Below, piece after piece: positions 42,401 to 50,861 of a stretch of 64,000 bases of DNA. The first letter of the stretch is position 1; every line of letters starts with the position of its first letter. The stretch covers positions 1-64,000 of the forward strand of contig JAOAPV010000063.1 in the NCBI GenBank assembly GCA_025463055.1, given 5' to 3'. This stretch comes from Candidatus Acidiferrum typicum (GTDB lineage Bacteria; Acidobacteriota; Terriglobia; Acidiferrales; UBA7541). The notes under the pieces were generated by a model. That model did no database searches, was not told the DNA's origin, and saw nothing but the letters and a program-made list of their open reading frames with translations. A program made the position numbers and the translations under genes.

Positions 42401-43072
42401 AATGTTCTGCGTGGTGGTGCCGACGGTCTCGTCGGAGATGTCGAGACCGTCCACTTCGATGCGTGCGGTGCGGCCGAAGCGGCCGCCAAAGGAGATTGAA
42501 GAAAAGCCCTTCTTGGTAGGATCGAAGTTGCCTCCATCTTGGATTTGGACGCCGGGCTCAAGTTGAGCTAGATCGAGAAAGTTACGGCCGTTGATCGGCA
42601 GATTTTCGATCTGCTGGCTGGTGACGACACCTTGAATCGTGGCCTGCTCGGTGTTTACCGAGACGGCTGTGCCCTCTACGGTGATCACAGTGCTTGCTGA
42701 GCCTACTTCTAAGGTTATCGGTGCAGCCGTGATATTGCCGACCTGCACGGTTACAGTCTTTTCGACGGCCTTAAATCCCGCCGCTTCCAGGCGCACGACG
42801 TAATCGCCAGGGCTCAATGGGCCGGAATTGTACTCGCCGGATGGTGTTACGACAGGTGCGATTTTCGCACCTGTCGCCTTATTCGTGATGGTGACTTTCG
42901 CGCTCGCAACCGTAGCTCCATGTGGGTCCAAGATTGCCCCTTGGATGCTTCCAGTGGAAAGCCCCGCCTGTGCTTGAACCGCTGGTGCTAGAGCGAGACA
43001 TAGACAGATCGCGATGCATGCACTCGCTATGATCGCGACGAACGGTCGTGACGATTTCGACTTACTGCTCAT
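39449..43072 (-). CDS. Oar-like TonB-dependent receptor with carboxypeptidase-regulatory domain (2)
   Basis: The 1207-residue receptor has a signal peptide (SRPFVAIIASACIAICLCLALAPAVQAQ), a carboxypeptidase-regulatory domain (about 37-115: GSIQGAILDPHGATVASAKVTI, SGEYNSGPLSPGDYVVRLEAAGF), a plug domain (INGRNFLDLAQLEPGV, VDGLDISDETVG) and a barrel ending FGVKVTF. Like the first receptor it would use the TonB/ExbBD system to import a bulky ligand, unidentified here. GGAGGGGC precedes ATG 43072 and an intrinsic terminator follows. No SusD-like or glycoside-hydrolase partner is adjacent. Confidence 0.9.
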   Translation of the reverse strand: MSSKSKSSRPFVAIIASACIAICLCLALAPAVQAQAGLSTGSIQGAILDPHGATVASAKVTITNKATGAKIAPVVTPSGEYNSGPLSPGDYVVRLEAAGFKAVEKTVTVQVGNITAAPITLEVGSASTVITVEGTAVSVNTEQATIQGVVTSQQIENLPINGRNFLDLAQLEPGVQIQDGGNFDPTKKGFSSISFGGRFGRTARIEVDGLDISDETVGTTTQNISVGSIKEFQVSQSSLDLSTELTSSGTVNITTRSGTNEIHGDGFFNYRGDATSAKFGNPAAVFDRKQYGVSLGGPIIKDKLFVFGTGERTTQDLLASVRPSAPFQDLSGTFNSPFRDQQWLGRLDYNATSNIRIFFKYTYEQNSAVGAFVPGTYSPFANVDFTPSFGGGVDFSSGTFTHSIRVGYMKFRNGITDSVTGTNITNIAPGVMVNIGNGGTACTDGAALICTGANILAPQKTYQSNKQFKYDGSKIYRSHIFRYGVGFNRILGGGFASFYGIDPPIRAAFTTGVGGSEEAAASGPFPGGASNPLNYPVTRIRLGNGQGCFTEIAEFGQTCGGQFDSRFQVYVGDNWKVKPNFTLVYGVRYNRDTGRSDSDLGPIPCSAAPSIGCTGNLLDQVRPGFGGAVNQANGNVGGTLGFAWDPTKKGKTSIRAGAGIYFENAVFNNVLFDRPGRLTTGLFNLTQDICPGGKLNLPDGTVVNTSALCNQPIGNVVSQVIALQQQYQQSTAQAGAQANGGYIGNALAAGAAVNGVTLYSPNYQSPRSYQMNIGVQHELKPGTVVSVDYLRNISTHTLLAIDENHVGDARFLDKTGALAAINATNAQFKSGGQVCPAGTAGINCAISAGATISDYANNGLTDGNFWTGGSPVGAGQIAFPGKNPNFGQVQFLEPVGRSVYNAMQVKLTSDLKSPFHFVRHMNATVSYSLSRYKGTASDGDFINNAVDYNNPAGFLGPTGLDRTHQLSAGVMMDLPGGVHANFISHWYSALPQTLTYAAPGNGQDIFQFDTLGDGQTTLAPVPGSNIGSFGRDIKAGDLNKFLQTLSDNSGNKLTPAGQALVSAGLFTQDQLVSLCAVTPSLDTASGCGPKFTLAPPGNVGNDAFFTFDVRLGWSIKPIHSWERFRIEPQAAFYNLFNRQNHNGPDALLAGTLDGATNSVNGTTKFDQAGCPADPTKCTGRTSLIGLGSGVFAIGAPRSMEFGVKVTF

Positions 43073-43492
43073 TGCCCCTCCACTTTCAGTCTTAATTCTT
43101 CAGCGAAATGTGTAACGGATGGCTTGGATAGCGCTCACCATCCAACCCCGTGGGCAGGCGCTCCCCAAAACGCGGAACCCGTGGTCGTCCATTTTTCCAG
43201 TTAAAACCGAATTAATGACAGGTGAATCGTCAGGAAGTTTTGCACGAAAGAGACCAAGTATTGAGATAAATAAGTCGAACTGCATATTGTGTTTAGGATG
43301 CGTTTCCTTATTTTGTTGTGAATCAAGATTCCAGCTTCCGGATGTTTATCCATAATTATGTAGATTTATCGATCCCTCTGCGCGAATTATGCTTTGCCGC
43401 CGTGGTGACTGAGGAGTGGATTTAGTGATAGCTGAGGAGAGAGCGGTTCGAGGGAGCTTTTCTAAAGACGTTATCAAGGCGAGGTAGTTTGG
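43073..43492. other. AT-richer intergenic region upstream of the second Oar gene
   Basis: 420 bases without a gene. The stretch 43190-43400 is clearly A/T-richer than its surroundings and must hold the Oar promoter (minus strand). No convincing -35/-10 pair, operator or terminator was identified. Confidence 0.4.
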
Positions 43493-44203
43493 CTAGCTTT
43501 GGTGGCGGATGCGTTCGGCTAGGTTACGGGCGCGCTGGCGGCCGATTTCTACGAAGCGGGCATCGCCGGCGATTTGGTCCAGGGTGGGGAGGGCGCGCTC
43601 GGGCTCGGGTAGCAGCTTGCGGTTCAGGTCGGATTCAAATTGCAGCAAGGCATCATTGATGCCAAGGCGATCATATTTCATGCGGCGCTCGAGGAGCATC
43701 AACAATTCCTGCTGCCGGGCCAAGCCTTCGAAGATTTGCAGTAATTGGCTCGCGCTCGAATTCAAGGTGTAATTGAACTTCACCTCGTGCGTTTCCGAGC
43801 CCTGCTCCCAGCGGAACGTCTTTTCGCCAAGGTTCGCGATTTTTCGGTGCACGTCCAGGTCTTGTCCCTTGAAGTTATTCAACTGTTGGGCGAGGGCAAA
43901 CATTTTTGCGCGCAGTGCGGGGCTTACCTGGAATTTGGCCGCGCCGGGATCATCGTCGAGCTGGCGAATTTCGTAGCTGGCGTCATCGGAATCTTCGCGC
44001 ACGGAAATTTCAATGAACTCCGGAGTGCTGGACTTAAAGACGCGGCGAAATGTCACTTTGGCGCCGGTTGATGCGGGAGCGGACCGCGTTGCCTCGTTAG
44101 CGCGGGGCAAAGCGAAGGCTTCGGCGCTGACGAAAGCCGCGGCAACAGCAGCCAGCAAGATCGCACAGGCCAGCAGGATAGAGCGGGTCCAAGAAGTTCT
44201 CAT
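43493..44203 (-). CDS. Secreted protein of unknown function, coupled to ruvC
   Basis: A 236-residue protein with a signal peptide (MRTSWTRSILLACAILLAAVAAAFVSAEAFA) and a soluble region that begins beta-rich (GAKVTFRRVFKSSTPEFIEISVREDSDDASYEIRQLDDDPG) and continues as long charged helices (LLQIFEGLARQQELLMLLERRMKYDRLGINDALLQFESDLNRKLL). I do not recognise a family. Its ATG overlaps the ruvC stop as ATGA, so it is translated in coupling with ruvC although a link between a periplasmic protein and junction resolution is not obvious. Upstream frame in the same phase is not coding. Confidence 0.6.
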   Translation of the reverse strand: MRTSWTRSILLACAILLAAVAAAFVSAEAFALPRANEATRSAPASTGAKVTFRRVFKSSTPEFIEISVREDSDDASYEIRQLDDDPGAAKFQVSPALRAKMFALAQQLNNFKGQDLDVHRKIANLGEKTFRWEQGSETHEVKFNYTLNSSASQLLQIFEGLARQQELLMLLERRMKYDRLGINDALLQFESDLNRKLLPEPERALPTLDQIAGDARFVEIGRQRARNLAERIRHQS

Positions 44204-44805
44204 CGTGTCGATTCGATGCGCGAGGAGGTTAGTCGCGTTGCGCTTCGCACGGGAGGTACAGCCGGCGGTAACGCGCGGGGCTTCGCGAGCGATTTCGCGT
44301 CCGGGAGGTTGTAGCGCAAGCGTGCCTGCTCCGCCTGCAAATGGCAGAGCGCCACAGCCAACGCATCCGCGGCATCGGCAGGCTCGGGTGTCTCGGTCAT
44401 GGACAGCAAAGCGCGAACCATCAACTGCATCTGCCGCTTGTCGGCATGGCCGTATCCTGCGACGCAGGCCTTCACTTCGCGCGGCGAGTAGCTGTACATC
44501 GGGATGCCATGCTGTGCGGCGGCCAGTAGCACCACACCGCGCACCTCCGCGAGTCGCAACGCCGTGCGCATATTCAGAGCGGTAAACACGGATTCGACCG
44601 CGAGCGCGGTCGGCGCAAATTCCCGAATTAGCCGGCACATGAGCTCGTGAATGTCTTGCAACGCCGCGCCGGAGGATTCTTTCTGTCGCGCGAGGGGAAC
44701 GCGTAGCGCACCATAATGCAACATCTGGCAATTTCTTCCATCGCTGTCCACGATTCCGTAGCCAGTCGGGCCCGCGGCCGCTGGATCGACACCGAGCACG
44801 CGCAT
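44200..44805 (-). CDS. ruvC: Crossover junction endodeoxyribonuclease RuvC
   Basis: A 201-residue Holliday-junction resolvase. Active-site carboxylates are present: Asp in MRVLGVDPAAAG, Glu in LAVESVFTALNMRTAL, and the two Asp in DAADALAVALCH; KxxVAGYGHADKRQMQ is the DNA-contacting segment. The first motif reads DPAAAGPTGYG instead of the more usual DPGxxxTGYG. The C-terminus is extended by about 25 residues rich in Pro/Arg/Ser. ATG 44805 is placed at the motif; ATG 44844 (MNALSDGKN) is an in-frame alternative. yebC upstream is the usual neighbour. Confidence 0.9.
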   Translation of the reverse strand: MRVLGVDPAAAGPTGYGIVDSDGRNCQMLHYGALRVPLARQKESSGAALQDIHELMCRLIREFAPTALAVESVFTALNMRTALRLAEVRGVVLLAAAQHGIPMYSYSPREVKACVAGYGHADKRQMQLMVRALLSMTETPEPADAADALAVALCHLQAEQARLRYNLPDAKSLAKPRALPPAVPPVRSATRLTSSRIESTR

Positions 44806-44975
44806 TCGAGAGCCTGCGTTCTTGCCGTCGCTAAGTGCATTCATCGCAACATAGTCTAAGGCGAAGAGCCTAGCCGTGCCACTCATTTCGGCCGTATTCG
44901 CGCGAATGCATTGCAAAAGGAAAACGGCCACCGAGGTTCAGTGGCCGTCCGAGAAGTTTGGCGCAGGCAAGCAGG

Positions 44976-45731
44976 TCAGTTTGCGCCCACCGCCGCCTGA
45001 ATTTCCGACTCATCAATATCGAAATTCGCGTACACGTGTTGCACGTCATCGTGCTCTTCCAGAGCTTCGACCAGGCGCACCATTTGCGTCGCCTGCGCCC
45101 CGGTAAGCTTGATGTAATTCTGAGGAACCATGCCAATTTCCGCGGACGCCGGCGTGACCCCTGCTTTGGTCAACGCTTCTTTCACTTTTTCCAGAGCGTC
45201 GGGCGGAGTGACGACGTACCAGCCCGAGCCGTCGTCCTTCAAATCGTCAGCGCCTGCCTCCAGCACAATGTCCAGCATCTTTTCTTCGCTCGCCTGCTCC
45301 TTGGGCACGACAATTTCGCCTTTGCGTTGGAACATCCAGCCAACGGCGCCAGCTTCCGCCAAGTTGCCGCCGTTTTTGCTAATCAAATGGCGAAATTCGC
45401 CCACAATACGGTTGCGATTTGTGGTGACGGCCTGGATCAACATTCCTACGCCGCCGGGGCCGTAACCCTCGAAGGTCACTTCTTCGTATTGTTCGCCTTC
45501 GAGCTGGCCGGTGCCGCGCAGAACCGCGCGCTCGATGTTTTCATTCGGCATATTTTCGTTTTTGCCAGCCAGAATGGCGGCGCGGAGGCGCGGATTGGAG
45601 TTCGGATCACCGCCGCCGATGCGTGCGGCGATCGTGATTTCGCGAATGACGCGAGTGAATATGCGGCCGCGCTTGGCGTCCGTGGCCGCTTTCTTGTGCT
45701 TGATCGTGGCCCACTTTGAATGCCCAGACAT
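44976..45731 (-). CDS. yebC: YebC/PmpR/TACO1 family regulatory protein
   Basis: A 251-residue protein with MSGHSKWATIKHKKAATDAKRGRIFTRVIREI at the start and GYGPGGVGMLIQAVTTNRNR in the middle, both diagnostic. Members were described as DNA-binding regulators and, more recently, as ribosome-associated factors assisting translation of difficult motifs. The three-domain length is complete. It precedes ruvC in the same orientation, the widespread yebC-ruvC arrangement. GAGGAATTG lies just before the ATG. Confidence 0.95.
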   Translation of the reverse strand: MSGHSKWATIKHKKAATDAKRGRIFTRVIREITIAARIGGGDPNSNPRLRAAILAGKNENMPNENIERAVLRGTGQLEGEQYEEVTFEGYGPGGVGMLIQAVTTNRNRIVGEFRHLISKNGGNLAEAGAVGWMFQRKGEIVVPKEQASEEKMLDIVLEAGADDLKDDGSGWYVVTPPDALEKVKEALTKAGVTPASAEIGMVPQNYIKLTGAQATQMVRLVEALEEHDDVQHVYANFDIDESEIQAAVGAN

Positions 45732-45986
45732 AACAATTCCTCGTTTTGATTTTCGCGCTCAATGCCGCGCGTTAGCTCGTTCGCGATCTGCTGCGGCTTA
45801 CGCTGCTACCCTTTAGCTGGTAAATGCTCGCCCGTCGCCGCCCTACCCGAGCGCGCGGCCGGTACGCAGATCACGATGCGGAAACGTACGTGAACTGCAA
45901 AACCCTGCGGAACCCCAGCAGTTTAGCACAGCGGCTTACGGGGCGAAACGGGTATACTTTTGCTTTGGGTCAATCTATCCATTGCA

Positions 45987-47261
45987 ATGAGCACTCCTAT
46001 GTCTGAGCGCCGCTTGCGCGTGCTGACAATCGCCTCCCACCCGGTCCAATACTCTTCGCCAATTTTTAGGCTAATGGCGCAACATCCCAGGCTCGATTCC
46101 CATGTGGCCTATTGCAGCCTGCGGGGTGCCGAAGCAGGCCACGACCCGGAATTCGGCCGCACCGTAAAGTGGGATGTGCCGCTCCTCGACGGCTACTCTT
46201 GGACCCAGGTTCCCAATCAGGGAGCGGGCTCCGAATCCTTCTTCGGCCTTAACAATCCTGGCTTGTGGAAGTTGATACGCACGGGTCATTTCGATGCCGT
46301 CATTTGCCACACGGGGTACATCAGGGCCAGCTTTTGGATTTCGTATTTTGCCGCGAAATCGACCGGTGCCTCCGCCTTTTTGTTCGGTACAGACGCCACT
46401 ACGCTCCTTTCCCGCAGTCATCGCCAATGGAAGCGGCTCGTAAAGCGCATAGTATGGCCGCTACTGTTTCGGTTGGCTGACCAGGTGCTTGTGCCGTCAT
46501 CAGGCACGCGAGATCTGATCCTGTCCCTCGGCATTGCGCACGAGCGAATTACTCTCACACCTTACGCGGTTGACAATGACTGGTGGGCGGCGCAGTCCGC
46601 GATGGTTGATCGCCACGCCGTGCGTTCGTCCTGGGGAGCGACGTCTGCTACTACCGTCATTCTTTTTTGCGCCAAGCTGCAACCCTGGAAACGTCCCGCC
46701 GATCTTTTGCGCGCTTTCGCCAAAGCCAATTTACCAGATGCTCTTTTGGTTTTCGCCGGCGAGGGTTCGCTCCGTCAGGATCTTGAGGCACAAGCAGCAA
46801 GCCTGGGAATTAGCTCCTATGTTCGCTTCCTCGGTTTTGTCAATCAGTCGCAACTTCCGGCCGTCTATACTTCCGCGGACGTGATGGTTCTCCCGTCCGA
46901 ATACGAGCCGTTCGCCGTTGTCGTCAATGAAGCAATGTGTTGTGGCTGTCCGGTGATCGTGAGTGATCGTGTTGGCGCGGCACGCGACCTGGTTGCGCCG
47001 ATCTGTCCTCAATTCATTTTTCCATGTGGCGACACAAACGCTCTGAGCGAAATCCTTATTCGCCTCCGGAATGGCCGCGCGGATCTGAAGGAAGTCGGGC
47101 ATCAGGCTGCGATGCACCTCCGCACGTGGTCGCCTGAAAGGAACACGGCGATGACCGTCGAAGCCATCGAGCGTGCCACTGCGCGGATGCGCGGACGTTC
47201 ACTGCACACTTCATCCTCGATATCGTCAAAACCCGCAGCTTCGCCGACGAGACAACAATGA
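45987..47261 (+). CDS. Glycosyltransferase family 4 (polysaccharide cluster, 1)
   Basis: A 424-residue GT-B-fold glycosyltransferase. N-terminal acceptor domain starts RRLRVLTIASHPVQYSSPIFR; the donor domain has VILFCAKLQPWKRPADLLRAFAKA, SSYVRFLGFVNQSQLPAVYTSADVMVLPSEYEPFAVVVNEAMCCGCPVIVSD, containing the E-X7-E motif. It would add a sugar to a lipid-linked intermediate on the inner membrane. TATACT at 45953 is a possible -10 for the cluster. ATG 45987 and 45999 are both usable starts. Its stop overlaps the methyltransferase start (ATGA). Confidence 0.88.
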   Translation: MSTPMSERRLRVLTIASHPVQYSSPIFRLMAQHPRLDSHVAYCSLRGAEAGHDPEFGRTVKWDVPLLDGYSWTQVPNQGAGSESFFGLNNPGLWKLIRTGHFDAVICHTGYIRASFWISYFAAKSTGASAFLFGTDATTLLSRSHRQWKRLVKRIVWPLLFRLADQVLVPSSGTRDLILSLGIAHERITLTPYAVDNDWWAAQSAMVDRHAVRSSWGATSATTVILFCAKLQPWKRPADLLRAFAKANLPDALLVFAGEGSLRQDLEAQAASLGISSYVRFLGFVNQSQLPAVYTSADVMVLPSEYEPFAVVVNEAMCCGCPVIVSDRVGAARDLVAPICPQFIFPCGDTNALSEILIRLRNGRADLKEVGHQAAMHLRTWSPERNTAMTVEAIERATARMRGRSLHTSSSISSKPAASPTRQQ

Positions 47262-48001
47262 AGTGGCTATTTCAAAACGTTGGCAAGCGGGCGGCATTTG
47301 CCTTTAAGAATCCACGCTACGCCGCGGGCAGTATTGTTCGAGAGCTAACGCGGTCGGACGAAAGTTTTATTGGCCGAATCACGAGCGCCAAGGCACAAGA
47401 AATTCGCGGTTATCTGAATGAGCCGGTTTCAACCCCTGAATTTGCAGCATTACTAAAGGACGCAGCAGAGGAATTCCGTCATCTGTCCATCGAAAGCGCA
47501 GACCTCTTTGCGAAGAAAGTCTTGCTGCAGTATGCCGCGGTGCGGGCTCTCGCCCCGGAGCGCATTGTTGAGACGGGCATCGCGAACGGCGTGTCCTCGG
47601 CGTACCTGCTCCTGGCCATTCAGAAGAATGGCAAAGGCCGCCTTCACTCGATCGGTCTTCGCGATCCCGCGTTTTTGCCGGTCGGGAAAGAACCGGGTTG
47701 GCTAGTGCCTTCATGGCTGCGTGGCTCTTGGCAGGTGGAAATCGGTGATTCGCGCCAGGTTCTTCCCTCTTCGTTATCGCGATTCGGGACCATCGATATG
47801 TTTATCCACGATAGTCTTCACACCTACGAGCACATGCTTTGGGAATTTGAAATCGCTTATCCAGCGCTCCGTCCTGGAGGACTTTTGCTGTCTGATGACG
47901 CGCTATGGAATAGCGCCTTCCATGACTTTGCGCGGAAAATGCAAGAGCAAGATGCCAGAATTCTTCGCGGGGTGGGCTTTCTTCGCAAGAGCAAAGCATG
48001 A
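47258..48001 (+). CDS. Class I SAM-dependent methyltransferase
   Basis: A 247-residue protein with a Rossmann-like methyltransferase core: PERIVETGIANGVSSAYLLLAIQKNGKGRLHSIG (motif I, with GIANG), GDSRQVLP, IDMFIHDSLHTYEHMLWEFEIAYPALRPGGLLLSDD (acidic metal/SAM region and post-motif). This is the Methyltransf_24-like group that often modifies sugars in capsule and O-antigen loci. The N-terminal 90 residues are a helical cap. It overlaps by ATGA both the glycosyltransferase before it and the one after it, so all three are co-translated. Confidence 0.82.
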   Translation: MKWLFQNVGKRAAFAFKNPRYAAGSIVRELTRSDESFIGRITSAKAQEIRGYLNEPVSTPEFAALLKDAAEEFRHLSIESADLFAKKVLLQYAAVRALAPERIVETGIANGVSSAYLLLAIQKNGKGRLHSIGLRDPAFLPVGKEPGWLVPSWLRGSWQVEIGDSRQVLPSSLSRFGTIDMFIHDSLHTYEHMLWEFEIAYPALRPGGLLLSDDALWNSAFHDFARKMQEQDARILRGVGFLRKSKA

Positions 48002-49188
48002 AGATATTGTTCTACTCGCATTTTTTCGCGCCAAGTGTCGGAGGAGTCGAAAATATTACGCGATCTTTGGCCGACGGTCTCAGCAAGCGTCGCAAGCCAG
48101 ACGGCGAAACGGAATTTGCGTTAACGCTTGTCACGCAAACGGCAGCGGGCGATTTTGATGATGACACACTGCCATTTCGAGTTGTCCGCTCGCCTAATCT
48201 AATTGAGCTTTGGCGACTGATCCGTCAGTCAGAGGTCGTTCACCTTGCAGGGCCCGCTCTAGCACCACTTCTTCTCGCCCTGCTTTTGCGCAAGCCGGTA
48301 GTCGTGGAGCACCATAACTACCAGGCTATTTGCCCGAACGGCCGCCTAGTTCATCAGCCCGATCACTCCGTGTGCCCTGGGCACTTTCAAGCTCGACACT
48401 TTGCGGAATGCGTGCGCTGTCAGGCAAATGAAATATCCTGGATCGCAAGTTTGATGAATCTACTATGGATGTTCCCGCGGTACGTTTTAACTCGCGCTGC
48501 CGCTCAAAATATCGCGGTTACACAACACGTTCTTGAGCGGCATGCGCTGCCGCGCTCTTCTGTGATTTATCACGGTATAGAAGGTTCCGGGGATGATTGC
48601 AGGGCCGATCGATCCGGGTCGGCCCGCTCTGCGCATGAGACGATTTCGTTCGCCTATGTCGGCCGCTTCATATCGGAAAAAGGAATTCCCATTCTTCTGG
48701 CCGCATCGAAAACATTGGCGGACGAGGGGCGCTTCTTTACTGTCAAACTCATCGGCGACGGACCGGAACGGCCGAAAATTGAAGAAATCATCAGGCGTGA
48801 ACGTCTGGGGCATTATGTTCAAATCACGGGCTATCTCACCGGGGCCGCCTTAGCTGGTGTTTTGTGCAGAGTCGACGCGGTCGTCCTGCCATCCGTCTGC
48901 GAGGAGACGGCTGGCCTCTCGTTAATCGAGCAGATGATGCGCGGCCGGGCGGTAATCGCTTCCGATATTGGCGGGCTTGCCGAAGTCGTCGGTGACGCCG
49001 GGCTGAAATGTGCGCCTGGAGACGCCCACGCTCTGGCTGCCTGCATGAGAAAAGTGCTGGAGGAGCCATCGTTACTCGACGCGCTCGGTGAGAAGGGACG
49101 CCACCGCGCTCGCCTCTATTTCGCAAGGGAGCGCATGATCGAGGAGTACGCCCGCGTTTATCGGCACGTGCTTTCCCGAACAGCATGA
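47998..49188 (+). CDS. Glycosyltransferase family 4 (polysaccharide cluster, 2)
   Basis: A 396-residue GT4 enzyme. N-terminus KILFYSHFFAPSVGGVENITRSLADGL is the classic acceptor-domain start with GG loop; the donor domain has FAYVGRFISEKGIPILLAASKTL, GHYVQITGYLTGAALAGVLCRVDAVVLPSVCEETAGLSLIEQMMRGRAVIASDIGG. A Cys-rich stretch (CPGHFQARHFAECVRCQ, about 125-141) resembles the zinc-like loop seen in some GT4 members. Start overlaps the methyltransferase stop as ATGA. Confidence 0.88.
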   Translation: MKILFYSHFFAPSVGGVENITRSLADGLSKRRKPDGETEFALTLVTQTAAGDFDDDTLPFRVVRSPNLIELWRLIRQSEVVHLAGPALAPLLLALLLRKPVVVEHHNYQAICPNGRLVHQPDHSVCPGHFQARHFAECVRCQANEISWIASLMNLLWMFPRYVLTRAAAQNIAVTQHVLERHALPRSSVIYHGIEGSGDDCRADRSGSARSAHETISFAYVGRFISEKGIPILLAASKTLADEGRFFTVKLIGDGPERPKIEEIIRRERLGHYVQITGYLTGAALAGVLCRVDAVVLPSVCEETAGLSLIEQMMRGRAVIASDIGGLAEVVGDAGLKCAPGDAHALAACMRKVLEEPSLLDALGEKGRHRARLYFARERMIEEYARVYRHVLSRTA

Positions 49189-49274
49189 GGGGCACTGTAG
49201 CTGGAGAATACCTCAGACGTACGTTCCGAATGGCGCTAGCGATTTCGTTGCCGTCCAGCGTAGGATGAAATGCG

Positions 49275-50859
49275 ATGATTTCTTGGCCGCAAACAATTCC
49301 TAATCAGTTTCGTCGGAGCCGCTGGCTCACTCTCGCGTTCTTTTTTATAGCCATTATCGTGGCGTACAAGGCGGCCGGTTACATCATCGCAAACGATCTC
49401 GCCAGCCTGCTTTACATCGCGCTACTCTTCACCATTTTTGTTTTCGTTCTAGCGTTGCTCCGGGATTGGCGGAACGGCGTCTACCTGTTTTTCGCTTGGG
49501 TCCTGTTTGAAGACTTAGCACGAAAATTTCTGGGCAACAATATGGCAATTTATTTTGCCAAGGACTTCCTCGTTCTGCTTGTTTACCTCTCCTTTTTTGC
49601 TGCATATCGGCGCAAAGATCCCGATGTGCATACATTCCGGCCGCCGTTCCTTCCGATCCTGCTCATTTTCATCTGGTACGCGGCAATTCAGGTGTTCAAT
49701 CCTGGTTCGACATCGATTTTTTTTGGTCTGCTCGGGATGAAGATCTACTTCTATTACGTTCCGCTGATGTTCGTCGGTTATTCCATGGTCAATTCCGAAG
49801 GCGAGCTTCGCAAATGCTTTTATATCAACCTGGGAATGATGCTTATCATCGCTGTACTCGGCATTGTTCAATCCGTAGCAGGTCCTCGGTTCCTGAATCC
49901 AGAGGTCATGGCCGACGATATTCGCTTGTTGAGCGAGACATACCGTGTGTCCGCATCGGGTGGTCGAGCCTATCGGCCCACATCTGTATTTGTCAGCACT
50001 GGTCGATTCGGTTGCTGGTCGTCGCTTGGTTTCTAGTTTTTGGCTTTAGTGGCTATCTCCTCTTACGCGTGCGACGTGGACGGCTCTTAGCGTTTTCGGC
50101 GCTGGCGGTAACGGCTGCCGCATGCTTGATGAGCACATCTCGCGGCGTTTTCATGTGGTCCCTAGGTAGCAGCATCGTTGGAGGCATCGCTTTCATTTGG
50201 GGCGCACCTTGGCGGCAAGGCGAAGCGTTGCGCGTCTTTCGCACACTCCAGCGAGCCACGCTGGGAATAGCCCTCGCTGTTGTGGTGATGCTTTTTGTCT
50301 ATCCGGAAGCATTTTCGAATAGGCTGGCGATTTATTCCGAGACGCTCGATCCAAGAAGTCCAACAAGCGAGCTAGTCCATCGGACTCGCGATTATCCTTT
50401 GAAGAACTTCCTGGATGCATTTGATTACGATCGGTGGCCATACGGCTACGGCATTGGCACGATTTCTCTTGGCGGTCAGTATGTTTCGCGATTTTTCCAT
50501 GTTCGCCCACCGGTTGCGGTGTGGAAAGCGGTTTTGGAGCACTAATCGTGGAAATGGGAATTCTCGGCCTTATTTTGTGGATCGTCGTGAGCGTTGCGAT
50601 CCTTCTTTCCGCCTGGAAAGTTGTGCGTGGGCTTAAAGGCTCTGCGTGGTTCCCGCTGGCCTTCATGATTCTCTTGTTCGCATTTGTGCTACTCCTTCCC
50701 ATGACGTTCGTTTCCATGGGCGGTTATCAGGATTTCATTTTGAATGCTTATCTGTGGCTCTTGCTGGGTATATTGTTTCGCCTGCCAAAGCTTGCCATCT
50801 CCGCGCAAGCATCCACCGATATAAGCTCCGTGCCTACGGCGCAACGCTGGGTTCGCTAG
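49275..50859 (+). pseudogene. O-antigen ligase/polymerase-like membrane protein, broken by two frameshifts
   Basis: Three successive frames together give one polytopic membrane protein of about 525 residues. Segment 1 (49275 to about 50010) carries helices 1-7 (TLAFFFIAIIVAYKAAGYII; LLIFIWYAAIQVFNPGSTSIFFGLLGMKIYFYYVPLMF). Segment 2 (about 50010-50520) continues LLVVAWFLVFGFSGYLLLRVRRG, SRGVFMWSLGSSIVGG and a loop with YGYGIGTISLGG. Segment 3 (about 50520-50859) gives GFGALIVEMGILGLILWIVV to the end. Both shifts are in the same direction (-1) and fit single-base losses in short G runs, so the gene is either a recent pseudogene or carries sequencing errors. Intact homologues polymerise or ligate surface glycans. 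Confidence 0.7.
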
Positions 50860-50861
50860 TC

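Noticed and set aside
45960-45986. TTG start nine codons upstream of the first glycosyltransferase
   Set aside because: TATACT at 45953 would place the transcription start after this TTG, and the family N-terminus begins at the later ATG.
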